Assembly (NCBI GenBank): GCA_034401135.1
Contig: JAWZSP010000010.1
Location: 62,001-126,000, forward strand
DNA length: 64,000 nt
Direction of reading: 5' to 3'
Source of the DNA: Volutella citrinella
Lineage: Eukaryota; Ascomycota; Sordariomycetes; Hypocreales; Nectriaceae
Each line of letters starts with the position of its first letter. Position 1 is the stretch's first letter. The position numbers and the translations under genes are program-made. The notes below the pieces were generated by a model. It worked only from the letters and a program-made list of their open reading frames with translations, was not told where the DNA came from and searched no databases. Positions 53,945 through 63,990 of the stretch are shown one piece after another.

Positions 53945-56322
53945 ATGTCCAAAGCCATGTCTCGATCCCGCACCGGCGCAGCAAATGCCGCGCGTGCCTT
54001 TCTCAAGGGTGCGGCAAATGAACGGACAACGCGGGCGAACCCCACCCCGCGCCCTCCACTAATGATCCGCGAGCTCGCGCACTGCCACTGCATAACGGAG
54101 TCTGTTATAAAGAAATATATTTCTTTGTTAAGAGCAGGAAAGCCTCTTCCTAATGATCCTAATAAGATTCGGTATGGAGGCCGTCCGGGTGCGCTGATAG
54201 AAGCGGAAGAGAGAGCCTTAGTTGCCTATGTCCGCACGGTTGAGAAGAGCGCCTTTGCCGTGACGGAACGTTGTATCCGCAACTATGCAAGCTTTCTGCG
54301 GAAACACCGTATTAAGGCCCCAATAAGCGACGTCTCGCAAGCTTGGGTTAGGAGGTTCAAAGCCCGGCATCCTGAGCTTTAGTGCAAGAGGCCTAAGTCA
54401 AGGAAGTCATCCGGGCCGGGGCCGAGTTGGATATCCCGGGCCTAGATGACTGGTTCCAAGAATATGAAGCCATCACCAAGGAACTCGGGATTCAACCTGC
54501 CAATTTATGGAACTTCGATGAAACCCCCCTTCAGCTAGGTTGGCAAGAAAGCCCTGTACGGCTGTCCTCAACCCGGATGAAGAAGAACACCAGACCTGTG
54601 GCCTTCCAACCGGGAAACAAGGAGTCATTGACTTCTATTGATGCTATCAGCGCGGCCGGACAAGCTATTCCTTCTTTTCTTACCCTTTCAGCAAAGGTGT
54701 TGTTGGAAGAATACGCCCTGGCTGATATCAACACTAAGGTTATCGTCACATCAACAGCTTCCGGGTTCAACGACGCCCACCGGGCTTGTCAGTGGCTGCA
54801 ACACTTTAATCGTCATTCCTTTGAAAAAAGCGATGCCTTTGCCGGCTTCACAATAGAAAGCTGGTTTAGATATGAGTCTTCTATTTCTCGTGATAGTTGG
54901 TCTCAGACGGTTGCCAATACAGCTTCACAGAAAGACAGGAAAGTCAAGCCGGTCTATCGGATGCTTGTGATGGACGGGTTTTCTGCTCATGAAGATCCTG
55001 ACTTTATTTGGTATTGTCATGCGTTTGATATCATCCCTTTCCGCCTCCCTTCTCATATCAGCCACTTAATGCAACCCCTAGATGTTGGTGTTTATCAGCA
55101 TCTTAAAAGGGAACAACGGGTTGCTTTAGTGGACTTCATCCAAGCCGGCGGCACACACATTTCCCGGTATGACTTCCTAGGTCAGTGGGATCGACTTTAT
55201 AATGCAGCTTTCAAGGCATATCACATATATGCTGGCTTCGAGAAGTCAGGTCTTATGCCTATTAACCGGGAAGCTGTATTGGGGCCGCTTCGTCAGGCAG
55301 CTAGGCAGTTGGAAGAGCCGTTGTTTCCTTCAATCCTTGAAGGCCAAGCCGTCACGCCTCGCAAGGCTAAAAGGCAGCTTGCCTCGATACAGGAGCAACG
55401 CAAGTTGGATATCTTGAGCAGCCCAACAAGAGAGGTGATCACACATGCCGAGGCCTGCCTAGACCTCGCAATCATCACACAGTCAGCCCAAAGGAGGCTT
55501 GTGAAGCTTTAAGAAGACCGCCTAGCTAATGAGGCCCGAAGAACCCGGACCCGTCGTCAAATTCGGGTTGCTGACGGCGCCTTTACTATTGCAGAGCTTC
55601 GAGAGAAGGTTGCTGACCGGGCTCACAAAGAGTGGATGAAAGAAGCAACTAAGCATAAGCGCGACCAAGAAGACTTATTCCGCGCCTTGCGCGCCACAGA
55701 AACGAAGGTATCTTCTGACAACCCTCGAGGCCGACTCTTCGGTCTTCGCGGACGAGCGAGGGAGGCTGCGAAGGCAGCTGCCGAAGAAGAAGAAGCTGCT
55801 GTCATGCGAGATGTACGATCCCGGGCTGTGCCTAAGGAAGAAAGAGATGCTGTTGATAGCTTCAAACAGCGGTGGAATGAAGCTACTGATGAACAGCGTT
55901 ATCTCTTATTGACAACCGCCCCAAAGACGTATCTTGAAGCTATTCCTGATATCGAAGCTTGGTCACGAGAGATGGAGCTGATCCCAGAAATAACTGTTGC
56001 TTTGTCAAGTGACAACAACTCAACGGCTTCATACGATAGTGGCCCTGATGATGTTATCTTGATATCTTCATCAGTCCGGCTGCCTTCCTTGCCATCGGAA
56101 GGGAGGTCTAGTTCGACGGAAATTGAGGTCATCACAACCACCCGTATTGAGACAACAACCCGGACTTTATTCCGGTTCCAAGAGGAAGCTTTTGAAGAGG
56201 ATATACGGCAGCAAGAGGCATCTCAAAGACCAACTGCAGACTATGGCGGGTTTGGCTATAATCGCGCGCTGAATAACTATGAAGGCCTGGGTGAACTGGT
56301 GTTGGACGTCGGCGGCTCCTAA
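53945..56322 (+). pseudogene. pogo-type transposase (HTH plus DDE domain), RIP-like stops
   Basis: An N-terminal CENP-B/psq-like DNA-binding part reads GRPGALIEAEERALVAYVRT and VSQAWVRRFKARHPEL. The DDE domain follows with LWNFDETPLQLGW (first Asp), LVMDGFSAHEDPDF (second Asp), and SHISHLMQPLDVGVYQHLKR (third catalytic Asp in the LDVG motif). A charged C-terminal tail runs to 56322. A TAG at 54380-54382 after HPEL and a TAA at 55510-55512 after RRLVKL both fit CAG/CAA-to-TAG/TAA changes, because the same frame continues sensibly after the second. A 1-nt shift lies between 54382 and 54427. The element is probably immobile. Confidence 0.85.
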
Positions 56323-56512
56323 GTGCCTGTTCCAAAGTCGCGGCGCCGGCGCCCACAACCAACTTCGCGCACCCACAACATTTCAGAAAGTTCATAAAAA
56401 TTGATGCGACTGGATTTTCTAGTAAAGTAGATCTCAGGCTATATATGAATACTTTTCTCTTTATTTTTTAGCATCATTTGCAGGCACAGCAGCGTGCGGA
56501 AGGCTGGAAAGA

Positions 56513-56557
56513 GGGTTACGGTTCCGACCCGGCTACGGGTGTTGTCGCCCCTCTCCA
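56513..56557 (-). repeat. right terminal inverted repeat of the pogo-type transposon
   Basis: Inverse of 53804-53849. Immediately outside lies AAGGGAGAGGGGGCAGCC, which partly repeats the terminus and resembles the spacer of the palindrome at 61324-61396. Confidence 0.8.
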
Positions 56558-56612
56558 AGGGAGAGGGGGCAGCCAACGATGCCGTGTGGGGCAGCTTAGT
56601 CAAGCCCCCGGG

Positions 56613-57048
56613 TAGGCGGCTGTAGGGTTGGGATTTCAGTGGTTAAAAAATAGATAGTAAATCAGGCAGGTGAATGCACAGGGCCATAGTAGGATCAATC
56701 GACAGCGCGCAGCGTAATAGATCGGTGCATACATCAGATGGGCATTTTAGGATTAATAGGAAGCGTGCATCGGCGTGCAAAGGCAGCTCGAAGAGGGCAA
56801 AATCTGGGAATATTAGGCACCAGGCGCGGGGAAGGCGCTGTGTGGCGAACGAGCTGGTCCCAACTGTGTAAACAGCAGTATTCGTACTGGGTTTATGTTG
56901 GCAGTCGGATCAGGGCGCGGTGCTATGCGAAAGGGTCGATAGTGTCACGTCTGGTGATGTACAAGTAGATTGTAGTAACCAAGTGTTATTGATAGCTGGA
57001 GAGCTGCCCCTGCTAGACGTGCACTCTTCAGAGGTCGAATAACCTCGT
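56613..57048. repeat. no gene; contains dispersed repeat B, copy 2 (56849-57010)
   Basis: The part starting GCTGGTCCCAACTGTGTAAA matches 32795-32975 in the same orientation. The rest shows no gene. Confidence 0.6.
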
Positions 57049-57321
57049 TGTCAGAACCCACGTCAATGAAGGTGATCTACGCCTGGGTTCCAATGGAACA
57101 AGGAAGACCCGGTCCCCGCAGGGAACCAGAGGGCTGACAATGAAACAGTGTGGAGGTCCCGGACCCAAGGGTGGGGCCCCGACTAATCAGCGCAGGAGCG
57201 ACAGGCAAAGGCGGCGACAGCGCTCCTCGACGGGATAGCTCTAAATAAAGGATAACCCAGATAGTAGACCTCACTATTATACTGCACATCCCGGCACTAT
57301 ATATTAGCATGGGTCCTAACA
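57049..57321. repeat. probable solo LTR (TGTCAGAACCCA ... TGGGTCCTAACA)
   Basis: The 273-bp unit starts TG, ends CA and has 12-bp imperfect terminal inverted repeats (TGTCAGAACCCA at 57049, TGGGTCCTAACA ending at 57321). Inside are AATAAAGG and a CTATATATTAG box, as in Gypsy-type LTRs. No retroelement coding lies beside it. The flanking 5-mers CTCGT and CCTAG do not match, so the target duplication is missing or decayed. Confidence 0.5.
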
Positions 57322-57686
57322 CCTAGCGCGCTTTTAATATTCTTCAGTCTGCTGTAGAAATATAAAGGCGACTGCAAAAGAAAGGACTTAGGAGCAATGT
57401 TGGTAGGATAGTTGGAAGAAGATTTGGACTTTTTTCAATCGTTAGTTTGTATAAGTTTGGGAGTCAGGTCCGGGCGCAACACTGCAGCCAAGGCTGACCG
57501 CAAGCTACAGTAGTAACAACGGCATAGTTGCCTTCTTTTAGTGTGAGGCATGGAGGTGGGCCCAAACCTAACACTGTGTACCAGCCACAACGACAGCTCA
57601 CATTAAGACCATGCTGAGGAAGTATCCAGCCTGTTACTTGCGCCCTTTCCTGCTCCATGCACTTTTTTTTTTGAGCCCCGGACGCA
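57322..57686. other. no gene recognised
   Basis: Intergenic. A run of ten T lies at 57664-57673, just before the next ATG. Confidence 0.4.
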
Positions 57687-58789
57687 ATGGATGTTCACGG
57701 ACGCGGAATATTCCATCTCGGAATCAGTTGCCTTCAAGAGATATGGCCTATCCTCCCGATTGGCCATCAGCTCTCGTCAGATGATAGGCGCCTAGTCAAT
57801 GCACTTGGGAGGTACCCGTTCATGGACGATTTCAAGAACATTGGATTGCCACCTCGGAATGAAGGCAACTTGGGAGATTCTCTGCGGACCAACATTATTG
57901 CACTTGTCCTATCCCAGCTTGACAAAAATATCCTTCAACTATCCGCCAAGAAAATCGCCAAATCAGTTCACACAATCGCCTGTGCCATTATAAGAAAATA
58001 TGGCAGAAATGATGCGGAAAAAGACTGCGAGCTACTAGTGCTGCTATGGGGGACTGTCTACCTTCTTCTCACGGAGCACTACGACCATATTGGACCACAT
58101 GACCCTATTGTCGCAGCCCTTCCAACCCTCGACGAGGTGGCCTATTGCCGTGACTTGGGGCAAAGCCGTTGGAACAGCCTCACCCAGTATAGTATGTAGG
58201 GTGCGCAACATTCCTGCGAGGTCGAAAACTGTCCAAGAAACCAGGCCCTCTGATATTCAACGGTGACGAAATAGTACTAACCTGGCGGCCACTGCTTATT
58301 TCCTGGGAGAGATATGCTCTTGCGAGACAGAGCTGTGGACGATCTTTGGAAATCCTTATTGGGAAGAAAAGGCTGTGACTGCCAAGTTCTTCTGTGCTTG
58401 CATCAACTTTATGGAGCACTCAAACAAATTAGAGACATGGTTGAGGGCTAGATACATTGCTTTGTAGGTGGACAGACCCCCTGTTTATTAACCCTGCTAA
58501 CCAAGGTAGGACTCTTGGCATACTGGCAGACCTCCAGGTAATTGAGGACGACATTGGTTGTCTACTGAGTCCTGAGTCTTGGCGGACTTATATTTCAAGC
58601 GTGAAACAGACAATGGCTTTGCGTTCTACAGAGAAGGAGTGGAAGAAACTTTAGGATTTGGAGGCGTCGAGACAAGAAATAGAAGCAGCTCTGGAGTTTC
58701 AGGCAACTATACCGAAAATGGTCGAGTTGGGCCCTGTGATCAGACCTGAGATAACCCAGCGGCTCTTAAAGGCCATGCGTTGGAATTAA
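57687..58789 (+). pseudogene. unrecognised protein of about 340 residues, frame-broken
   Basis: The frame 57687-58199 reads MDVHGRGIFHLGISCLQEIW and IAKSVHTIACAIIRKYGRND, then stops at a TAG after QYSM. One base over, protein-like sequence continues with GCATFLRGRKLSKKPGPLIF, NGDEIVLTWRPLLISWERYA and LARQSCGRSLEILIGKKRL. Then 58457-58654 (GRTLGILADLQVIEDDIGCL) and a final LGPVIRPEITQRLLKAMRWN to the TAA at 58787. The whole composition is that of a folded alpha-helical protein. The family is unknown. Frame breaks near 58195 and stops near 58375 and 58655 could partly be introns. Confidence 0.45.
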
Positions 58790-58863
58790 CGAACCATGCA
58801 CCTGTGATGGTTCGTCTTTGCATCTTGAAAGGGCAATTCATAGCAGGGCGGAGCCGTTGTCAA

Positions 58864-59244
58864 CTAAAAAGAATGAGTCTCAGTAGATAAACTAAGCAGC
58901 CTCGTCTTTGTCAGGAATAAGCTGTATTCCTTCGCAGCAGTCTTCTTTCCTTGCTGCTTCTTCTGTAGTTGGCCAGTGAGCTTAGCAGGTTTTATTGATT
59001 GTGAAACTTCTGCAGCCTCTGCAGCCTCTGTAACCGCTGTTGCCTTTGCCGCAACCTCTGCAACGTCCGCAACTTCCGCAGACCCTGCAACGTCCGCAGC
59101 CTCTGTAGCCTCCACAAGCTCGCCTTCAACAATTCCAGTAACCTCTGCCACTTCTGCCGCCTCTGGGGCCTTTGCAGCCGTTGCCTTTTCGCCCTGGCAG
59201 CACTGTGCACCAGGCAGATAAACGAGCAAAGTCAGGATTGTCAA
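58864..59244 (-). CDS. low-complexity Ala/Glu/Val-rich protein, possibly secreted
   Basis: The frame has 126 codons. It begins with a short hydrophobic stretch (MTILTLLVYLPGAQCCQG), followed by imperfect repeats such as EAAEVAEVTGIVEGELVEAT, a basic segment QLQKKQQGKKTAAKEYS, and LSTETHSF. The repeats come from a degenerate CTGCAGCCTC-type unit on the plus strand. It may be a satellite-like region rather than a gene. Confidence 0.3.
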   Translation of the reverse strand: MTILTLLVYLPGAQCCQGEKATAAKAPEAAEVAEVTGIVEGELVEATEAADVAGSAEVADVAEVAAKATAVTEAAEAAEVSQSIKPAKLTGQLQKKQQGKKTAAKEYSLFLTKTRLLSLSTETHSF

Positions 59245-59291
59245 GAATGATATTGCCCTCCTTCACACAACCGCGCCTGTATAGTTCCGTT

Positions 59292-59888
59292 TTAGACGTC
59301 TGTCTGGATCATCAATATAGCCAATGTTAGCCCATGGTTGAAAAAAGTTCCGTGAGCCTGGAATCGTGGATTGAGGCGTACCACAGTTCCACGGCTCAGC
59401 AGAAGACAAGAAACGTAGGTGGACCAGACATCGTCTGGCACCTTTCTCACACTGCAACCGCTTTCCCAGCACCTGTATCGGAAAGCCAGCTCCGATATAC
59501 GGAACACCGAGACTTCATGTGGTGGGAATGAATGAGGCCCACCATAACGCCAAGGTACTCGTTCTTGACGATCTGCCCCGCTGACCCATTGCAGACCGAC
59601 AAATGTTCCCACGACCACCTCCCGTTGTTCGGACTGACGCTTGGAAACTAAGTGATGTTAGTAAAGCATCCGAGCAAGGGCGCCAAACGTACGACCCTTA
59701 TCTCCTATGCGTCTGTCGACGCGGACAAAGTGATCCAGTTGCCCGGGCAGGGGATCGTCATCCGGTTCTTCCATGTCACAGTCAATGACACCATCATCGG
59801 TCATCCAGAAGGTGACACCGTTCGTCGACGTATCTGCAGAAAAAGTGAATTCATTGACATCCACCCATCTCTCAACGACTGAGGTCAC
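59292..59888 (-). CDS. unrecognised protein, perhaps two exons
   Basis: The minus frame 59658-59888 (VVERWVDVNEFTFSADTSTN, then ID-rich acidic sequence) and the frame 59292-59618 (RVPWRYGGPHSFPPHEVSVF, RISELAFRYRCWESGCSVRK) both look protein-like and could be joined across a short intron between 59658 and 59640. No family is known to me. Confidence 0.3.
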
Positions 59889-60660
59889 GAATGCTGGGTC
59901 AATGTCTTCGACTGCGAGACTTTTTGCACATTACTATAGGCTGTCAGTATACTATAAGGATCCTAGAAGGAGCAGGAGCTTGTACCACCGACCCGTGCGA
60001 CGCGGAGAAATTGGTCTGCATCATGCTATTCATGTGCTCTTTCGACATTCCAAGGTACTAATACGTGCTGCGCCAATGTACCGCAGTGTGGGTGGCTTCC
60101 AAGACGTCGCCAGAGCCACTAGGGTGGCGTAGGCATCCTGACACCCCCCGAGCAAAGGTGGAAGAAACAAAAAGGTGCAGAGCCTGCAGATCCGAACTCT
60201 TGCAGTGGTGTGGCGTTTGCCTCAGGTGTCGCTCGCCCTCGGTGCAGAGTGACGGCAAACGGTTGGATGTACGGAAAGTATGATCCTGTCTTTCCAACCC
60301 CTACCGACTCTATCCCTTGGCCTCCTCCTCCTCCTGTCTTGGACCGTAGATACGAATGCGTAAATGTGAGAGGTGACGACTTGATAATATCCACTACCTG
60401 ATCTATAGGTGTGTTATCGTGCTGATGAGATGTATAGGTGAATGCTAGCTTCCAAGACGTAGTTAAACGGCTGTCAATTCCACACCTTACAATTGCCGCC
60501 ATCACTGCTCTCCAAGAAGATGAATTCTATGCCTTAATCGTAGTTCCTCCGGTGACCAAGTATAATACTTGGAGTACGAACCTACATGTTTGATTCTGAC
60601 ATGCTTGCCGTCCTCAATTTCGTCCGCAAAAAACAAGTCTTCTGGTCTGCTTGCGCTCCC

Positions 60661-61221
60661 TCAAACTGCCTCCATGAACAAAGTGACATTGATTGAAAAG
60701 CTCTGCCCAAGCAGGTGTTCCCAACCTTCGACCCCGTTATTGTTCTTTGGTGTACTGTGCACTTCACTAGCCAATGGTTGCGATGCAGTTGAGAAAGCAT
60801 CTTCTGTCTTGTACCCCGACCCCGAGAGCTTCTTTTGAAATTCCTGCAACTTAGTCATCCCCCAATCACTTTGGTTTCTATGCTGATTCTGAAGTAATTG
60901 AGCCATCTGCGTGGCTGAGCGTAGCAGCTGCTCTGCGCGATTTTTGCTAATCGGGCGCCGATGTACCGCTGTATTCCGCAGATCTGACAGGTTTTTCAAA
61001 ATGGTTTGCAAGCCGGACCGTGCTTCTATCGGTAGAGTAGATGTCACTTTTCGAAAAATCCGTATCCATTCTGTCAGTTCGACAGCAACGGAACACTGCC
61101 AACCTCGGTGACGTAGAAGTGATGGATACAAATTCCTAGAAACAGTCTTCCAAAATTCTTTGTGCCGCATTGAGAATAACATACTGGGTCGAGAATGGCA
61201 AAAAGGGTTGATAAATGTCAA
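60661..61221 (-). CDS. conserved-looking fungal protein of unknown function
   Basis: A frame of 186 residues, mostly helical and basic: HKEFWKTVSRNLYPSLLRHR, then TILKNLSDLRNTAVHRRPIS and EQLLRSATQMAQLLQNQHRN, then LQEFQKKLSG. The LRN-x-AVHR segment followed by an alanine-rich helix recurs in uncharacterised fungal proteins, in my experience, and recalls HEPN-like four-helix folds (R-x4-6-H type). This is a suggestion only. No start context or intron stands out, and the frame may be one exon of a longer gene. Confidence 0.45.
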   Translation of the reverse strand: MTFINPFCHSRPSMLFSMRHKEFWKTVSRNLYPSLLRHRGWQCSVAVELTEWIRIFRKVTSTLPIEARSGLQTILKNLSDLRNTAVHRRPISKNRAEQLLRSATQMAQLLQNQHRNQSDWGMTKLQEFQKKLSGSGYKTEDAFSTASQPLASEVHSTPKNNNGVEGWEHLLGQSFSINVTLFMEAV

Positions 61222-61323
61222 GAGGTTCTGAAAACAGCAGCTCCATTATAGAGGCATATATTGGCTCTGTTTATGTTCAAGGGAATGACTGCAACTGGAA
61301 GACCAAGAGTTCGCGCGGGGTTT

Positions 61324-61396
61324 CCGGGGGCTTGACTAAGCAGCCCCACAGGCCGGGAGAGGGGCAGCCGAAGGGGCTGCTTAGTCAAGCCCCCGG
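61324..61396. repeat. perfect 24-bp inverted repeat around a 25-bp spacer
   Basis: CCGGGGGCTTGACTAAGCAG plus CCCC (61324-61347) is exactly inverted at 61373-61396. A single related arm (GGGGCAGCTTAGTCAAGCCC and onward) lies at 56588-56612, next to the pogo-type transposon, preceded by a similar GGGAGAGGGGGCAGCC stretch. It is probably a minimal MITE-like element or the joined ends of a transposon. Confidence 0.85.
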
Positions 61397-61662
61397 TTTG
61401 TTATCTGACGGATGTGCGGTACTCGTGTTGGCCGTAACGGGCCCCGCCTCCGAACCCAATTACGTCCGTTTCAATTCTACCCCCCGTTTTCCAGCTGGTA
61501 ACGCGCCCCGTTTCGACGGTGCAGGATGGAAACCGAGCCGGGCAAGGAAACGGGGCCCGTCCCACGAATCCCCTCGACCCCTGTAGAGTTAAATGACAGA
61601 CAAAACATCTATCTCATAACCTTGACTACTCTCGTCCTGACTTAGAATAAGAACCAATTATC

Positions 61663-62880
61663 ATGGAACCATCCCCTGAAGCATTAATGCAGCCGCAATG
61701 GCATCATCATCTCTCGATTGCCGACCAGGCCAGACTGAAGAGTCTAAATCTTCATCTCAATATCCCGGAGCCGGCCGTTATCTGTACCGAGTGTAGGTTT
61801 GCCCTAACCCCGTCTAGCGATCGCACCACTCGACATTTGAAGCAACATGGTATTGCCAAAGCAGCACGGCGTAAGGTCGATACAATGATCCGGCTACTAA
61901 ACCTACCCGACCCTAAGGATCTGCCAAGGACACAGGACGGCTCCCTCGCACACCCTCACTTGGAGAGGCAGCTTGGCATGGCTTGCCGACATTGTGTGTT
62001 CCAGACACGGAGCAATGATATAATGTCACGCCACCTCCTCAAGGAGCACAGGAGACTGATTGCACACTACGGCAAGGCCAGGGCTGTCCCGGGCTTCCAA
62101 TGGCTACGAGACCATATACAGCAAGGTCTAGTATTCCAGAGCTGGGTGTCGGGTGATATAAAGCATGCATGGAGGGCCGGTATGCCAACAAACCCGGCGG
62201 AAGCTAAAGGAGGGCTCACTCCCCTAAAGAGCAGTGGCGATAGCAGTGAGACACTAAGGCGCCTGACGGAGGAGCCCTGCACAAACGAGCGGACCCGGCT
62301 ATCAGTGCAGTCTCACCGCTCATGAAGCGGGAGCAGTAATGTTACCACCCACTCGGCAGAGCCGACACTCATGACAAACTGGATGCGGCGCACGGGATGG
62401 GCCAAGCTCTTTGGCGGCGCCTGCCGAGAGTTCTTGGTGAGGCTGTGCCAGCTACCCCGACCATGCCCGCTAGATATCAGGGTAGGTGATGCTGACGATC
62501 ATGCCGTTAACTTGGAGTTGGAGAGCCCCGCGCATGTCGAGAAGAGGCTCTCTGCCATCATTGCAGCTCTGGACAGGCTCTTCGACCGGTGCGGCGACAC
62601 TGTACTGCATACAAACGTGACCCTGAGGCGCTGGCTGCGCGGCCGCTTCCCCGACGCCCCGTACAAGGCGCCCTTCGAGTTCGTATCCAGGGCAGAGGCT
62701 GATGTGGTTCACCCAGAACGGGACCAAATTGGATTTGCCCGGCATCTCAACCGGACAGCAAGCGACAATTCGATGAATCCTACCTCGCCTACAGCGACAC
62801 TTCGAGCGACATCGAACACGGTTGTATTCGGTTATAAATTTTGCCATCACTACAGGGCTCTATGGCACGGCCGATATTGA
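61663..62880 (+). pseudogene. OrsD-like C2H2 protein, N-terminal part, one in-frame stop
   Basis: From ATG 61663 the protein reads PAVICTECRFALTPSSDRTT with RHLKQHG (first finger-like unit), DGSLAHPHLERQLGMACRHC with SRHLLKEH (second unit), and LVFQSWVSGDIKHAWRAGM. It stops at a TGA at 62323-62325 but continues in the same frame through NWMRRTGWAKLFGGACREFL and RLFDRCGDTVLHTNVTLRRW with LRGRFPDAPYKAPFEFV. This is the OrsD/DUF3505 layout. The TGA fits a CGA-to-TGA change. The C-terminal half is missing after about 62810. This subgroup has a different N-terminus from the copies at 37310 and 53396 and lacks the 51-bp block. Confidence 0.75.
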
Positions 62881-63593
62881 AAGACGCAACAGAAAGGATG
62901 GGACCGGTGCGTCAAAGGAGATCTTCGGGGACCCAGTGAAAGCGAGCGCCGGCAGGGTCGGACTCCGGCGCCCAACCAGACAGTCCAAATCGCTCAGCAG
63001 AGATGGCGTGCAGGGCTTGGCAGAGCTGATCACGAGTTGTAATTTGGCGCTCTTTGTCTTCGATAGGGCACATAGGCACAGCCGAATGATGGTTATATAA
63101 ACGCAGAAGATCGGGAGTAGCACAAACGAGAGAGACTCAAGTTAGCCGTCGCTTTAAGCCTGTCTTGCGGCCCTCGTTATAGTCAAGATGAGTTTGGTAG
63201 TGGACGGCCATGGGAGGATCCAGTGTGTCAGTAGGAGGAGGCGCCCAAGCTTCACGAACCAACGACACGCCTCTGTATGTCCTAGCACATCAATTACAGA
63301 TTGATGCTGTGTCGGGTGGCGATACGGAAAGAAGTGGATTTGAGGCCTTTTCGCTGTTCAAGCCGCCCATCGTAGAGGTCAAACCCAAGGAGGCCGCAGA
63401 TGAGATCCAATACATTTAGTGAGCGGACCTTGTTTCCTACTAGGAGATGAGGTCGAGTATGGCTGACATTTCGGCGTCGATCATGAAATAGATCCTGTAA
63501 TGCTTCATAACAGTACGCTGGCGGGCTAGCTTTGCAGAATCTAGCAGCCGCCTCTTCGGCGAGGTCGGAGCCAGTTGTCCACTCTCTCCTCAG
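62881..63593. other. no gene recognised
   Basis: Short plus frames (for example 63210-63419, ending VEVKPKEAADEIQYI) show no family. Confidence 0.4.
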
Positions 63594-63990
63594 CTACACG
63601 CCAGACGTCACGCTAGAAGAGCTCAATGACTGTGCTATATAAGTACTCGAGCCAGATGGACTGATTGATTGGCAGCTTTCGGACGGCGTAGAGCTGAGCC
63701 CATTTCTCGGCCTGCCACATGCGCGCGTGGACATCACGGATGTCCTGGATAACCCGCCATTGGCCGCCATAGTCACGCCGCAGAATTCCATTGTCCGTAC
63801 TAAGTCGTTCGCCGACATCAACCTTAAAACGTCAATTATCCCAATTGAATTTACCTGGGAACCACCAACCGAACCCATAGTCTTGCGAGCTTTTAGAAAG
63901 ACCGAGCCCCTCCCGCTCAATCTCGACATCCGGTCGCTGTCCATCTCTGTTGGTTGTATGCCTGGTCGATTTCCATCGATCTCTCCATAA
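63594..63990 (+). pseudogene. unrecognised coding relic at the window end
   Basis: A plus frame reads PDVTLEELNDCAI, then a TAA, then VLEPDGLIDWQLSDGVELSP and ARVDITDVLDNPPLAAIVTP with SIIPIEFTWEPPTEP, ending SISP. The frame is sensible on both sides of the single stop. The family is not recognised. Confidence 0.35.

Larger units (their letters stand above)
53805..56557 (+). mobile_element. pogo/Fot-type DNA transposon
   Basis: Imperfect terminal inverted repeats of about 45 bp flank a 2.75-kb unit. The left one is GAGGGAGAGGGGGCGACAAA (53804 on). The right one reads inward GGAGAGGGGCGACAACACCC (56556 down). The repeats continue to match through CCGTAACCG/CCGTAGCCG and CGGAACCGTAA-type sequence. 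Inside is a broken Tc1-mariner superfamily transposase. The exact TA target duplication could not be fixed. Confidence 0.82.
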
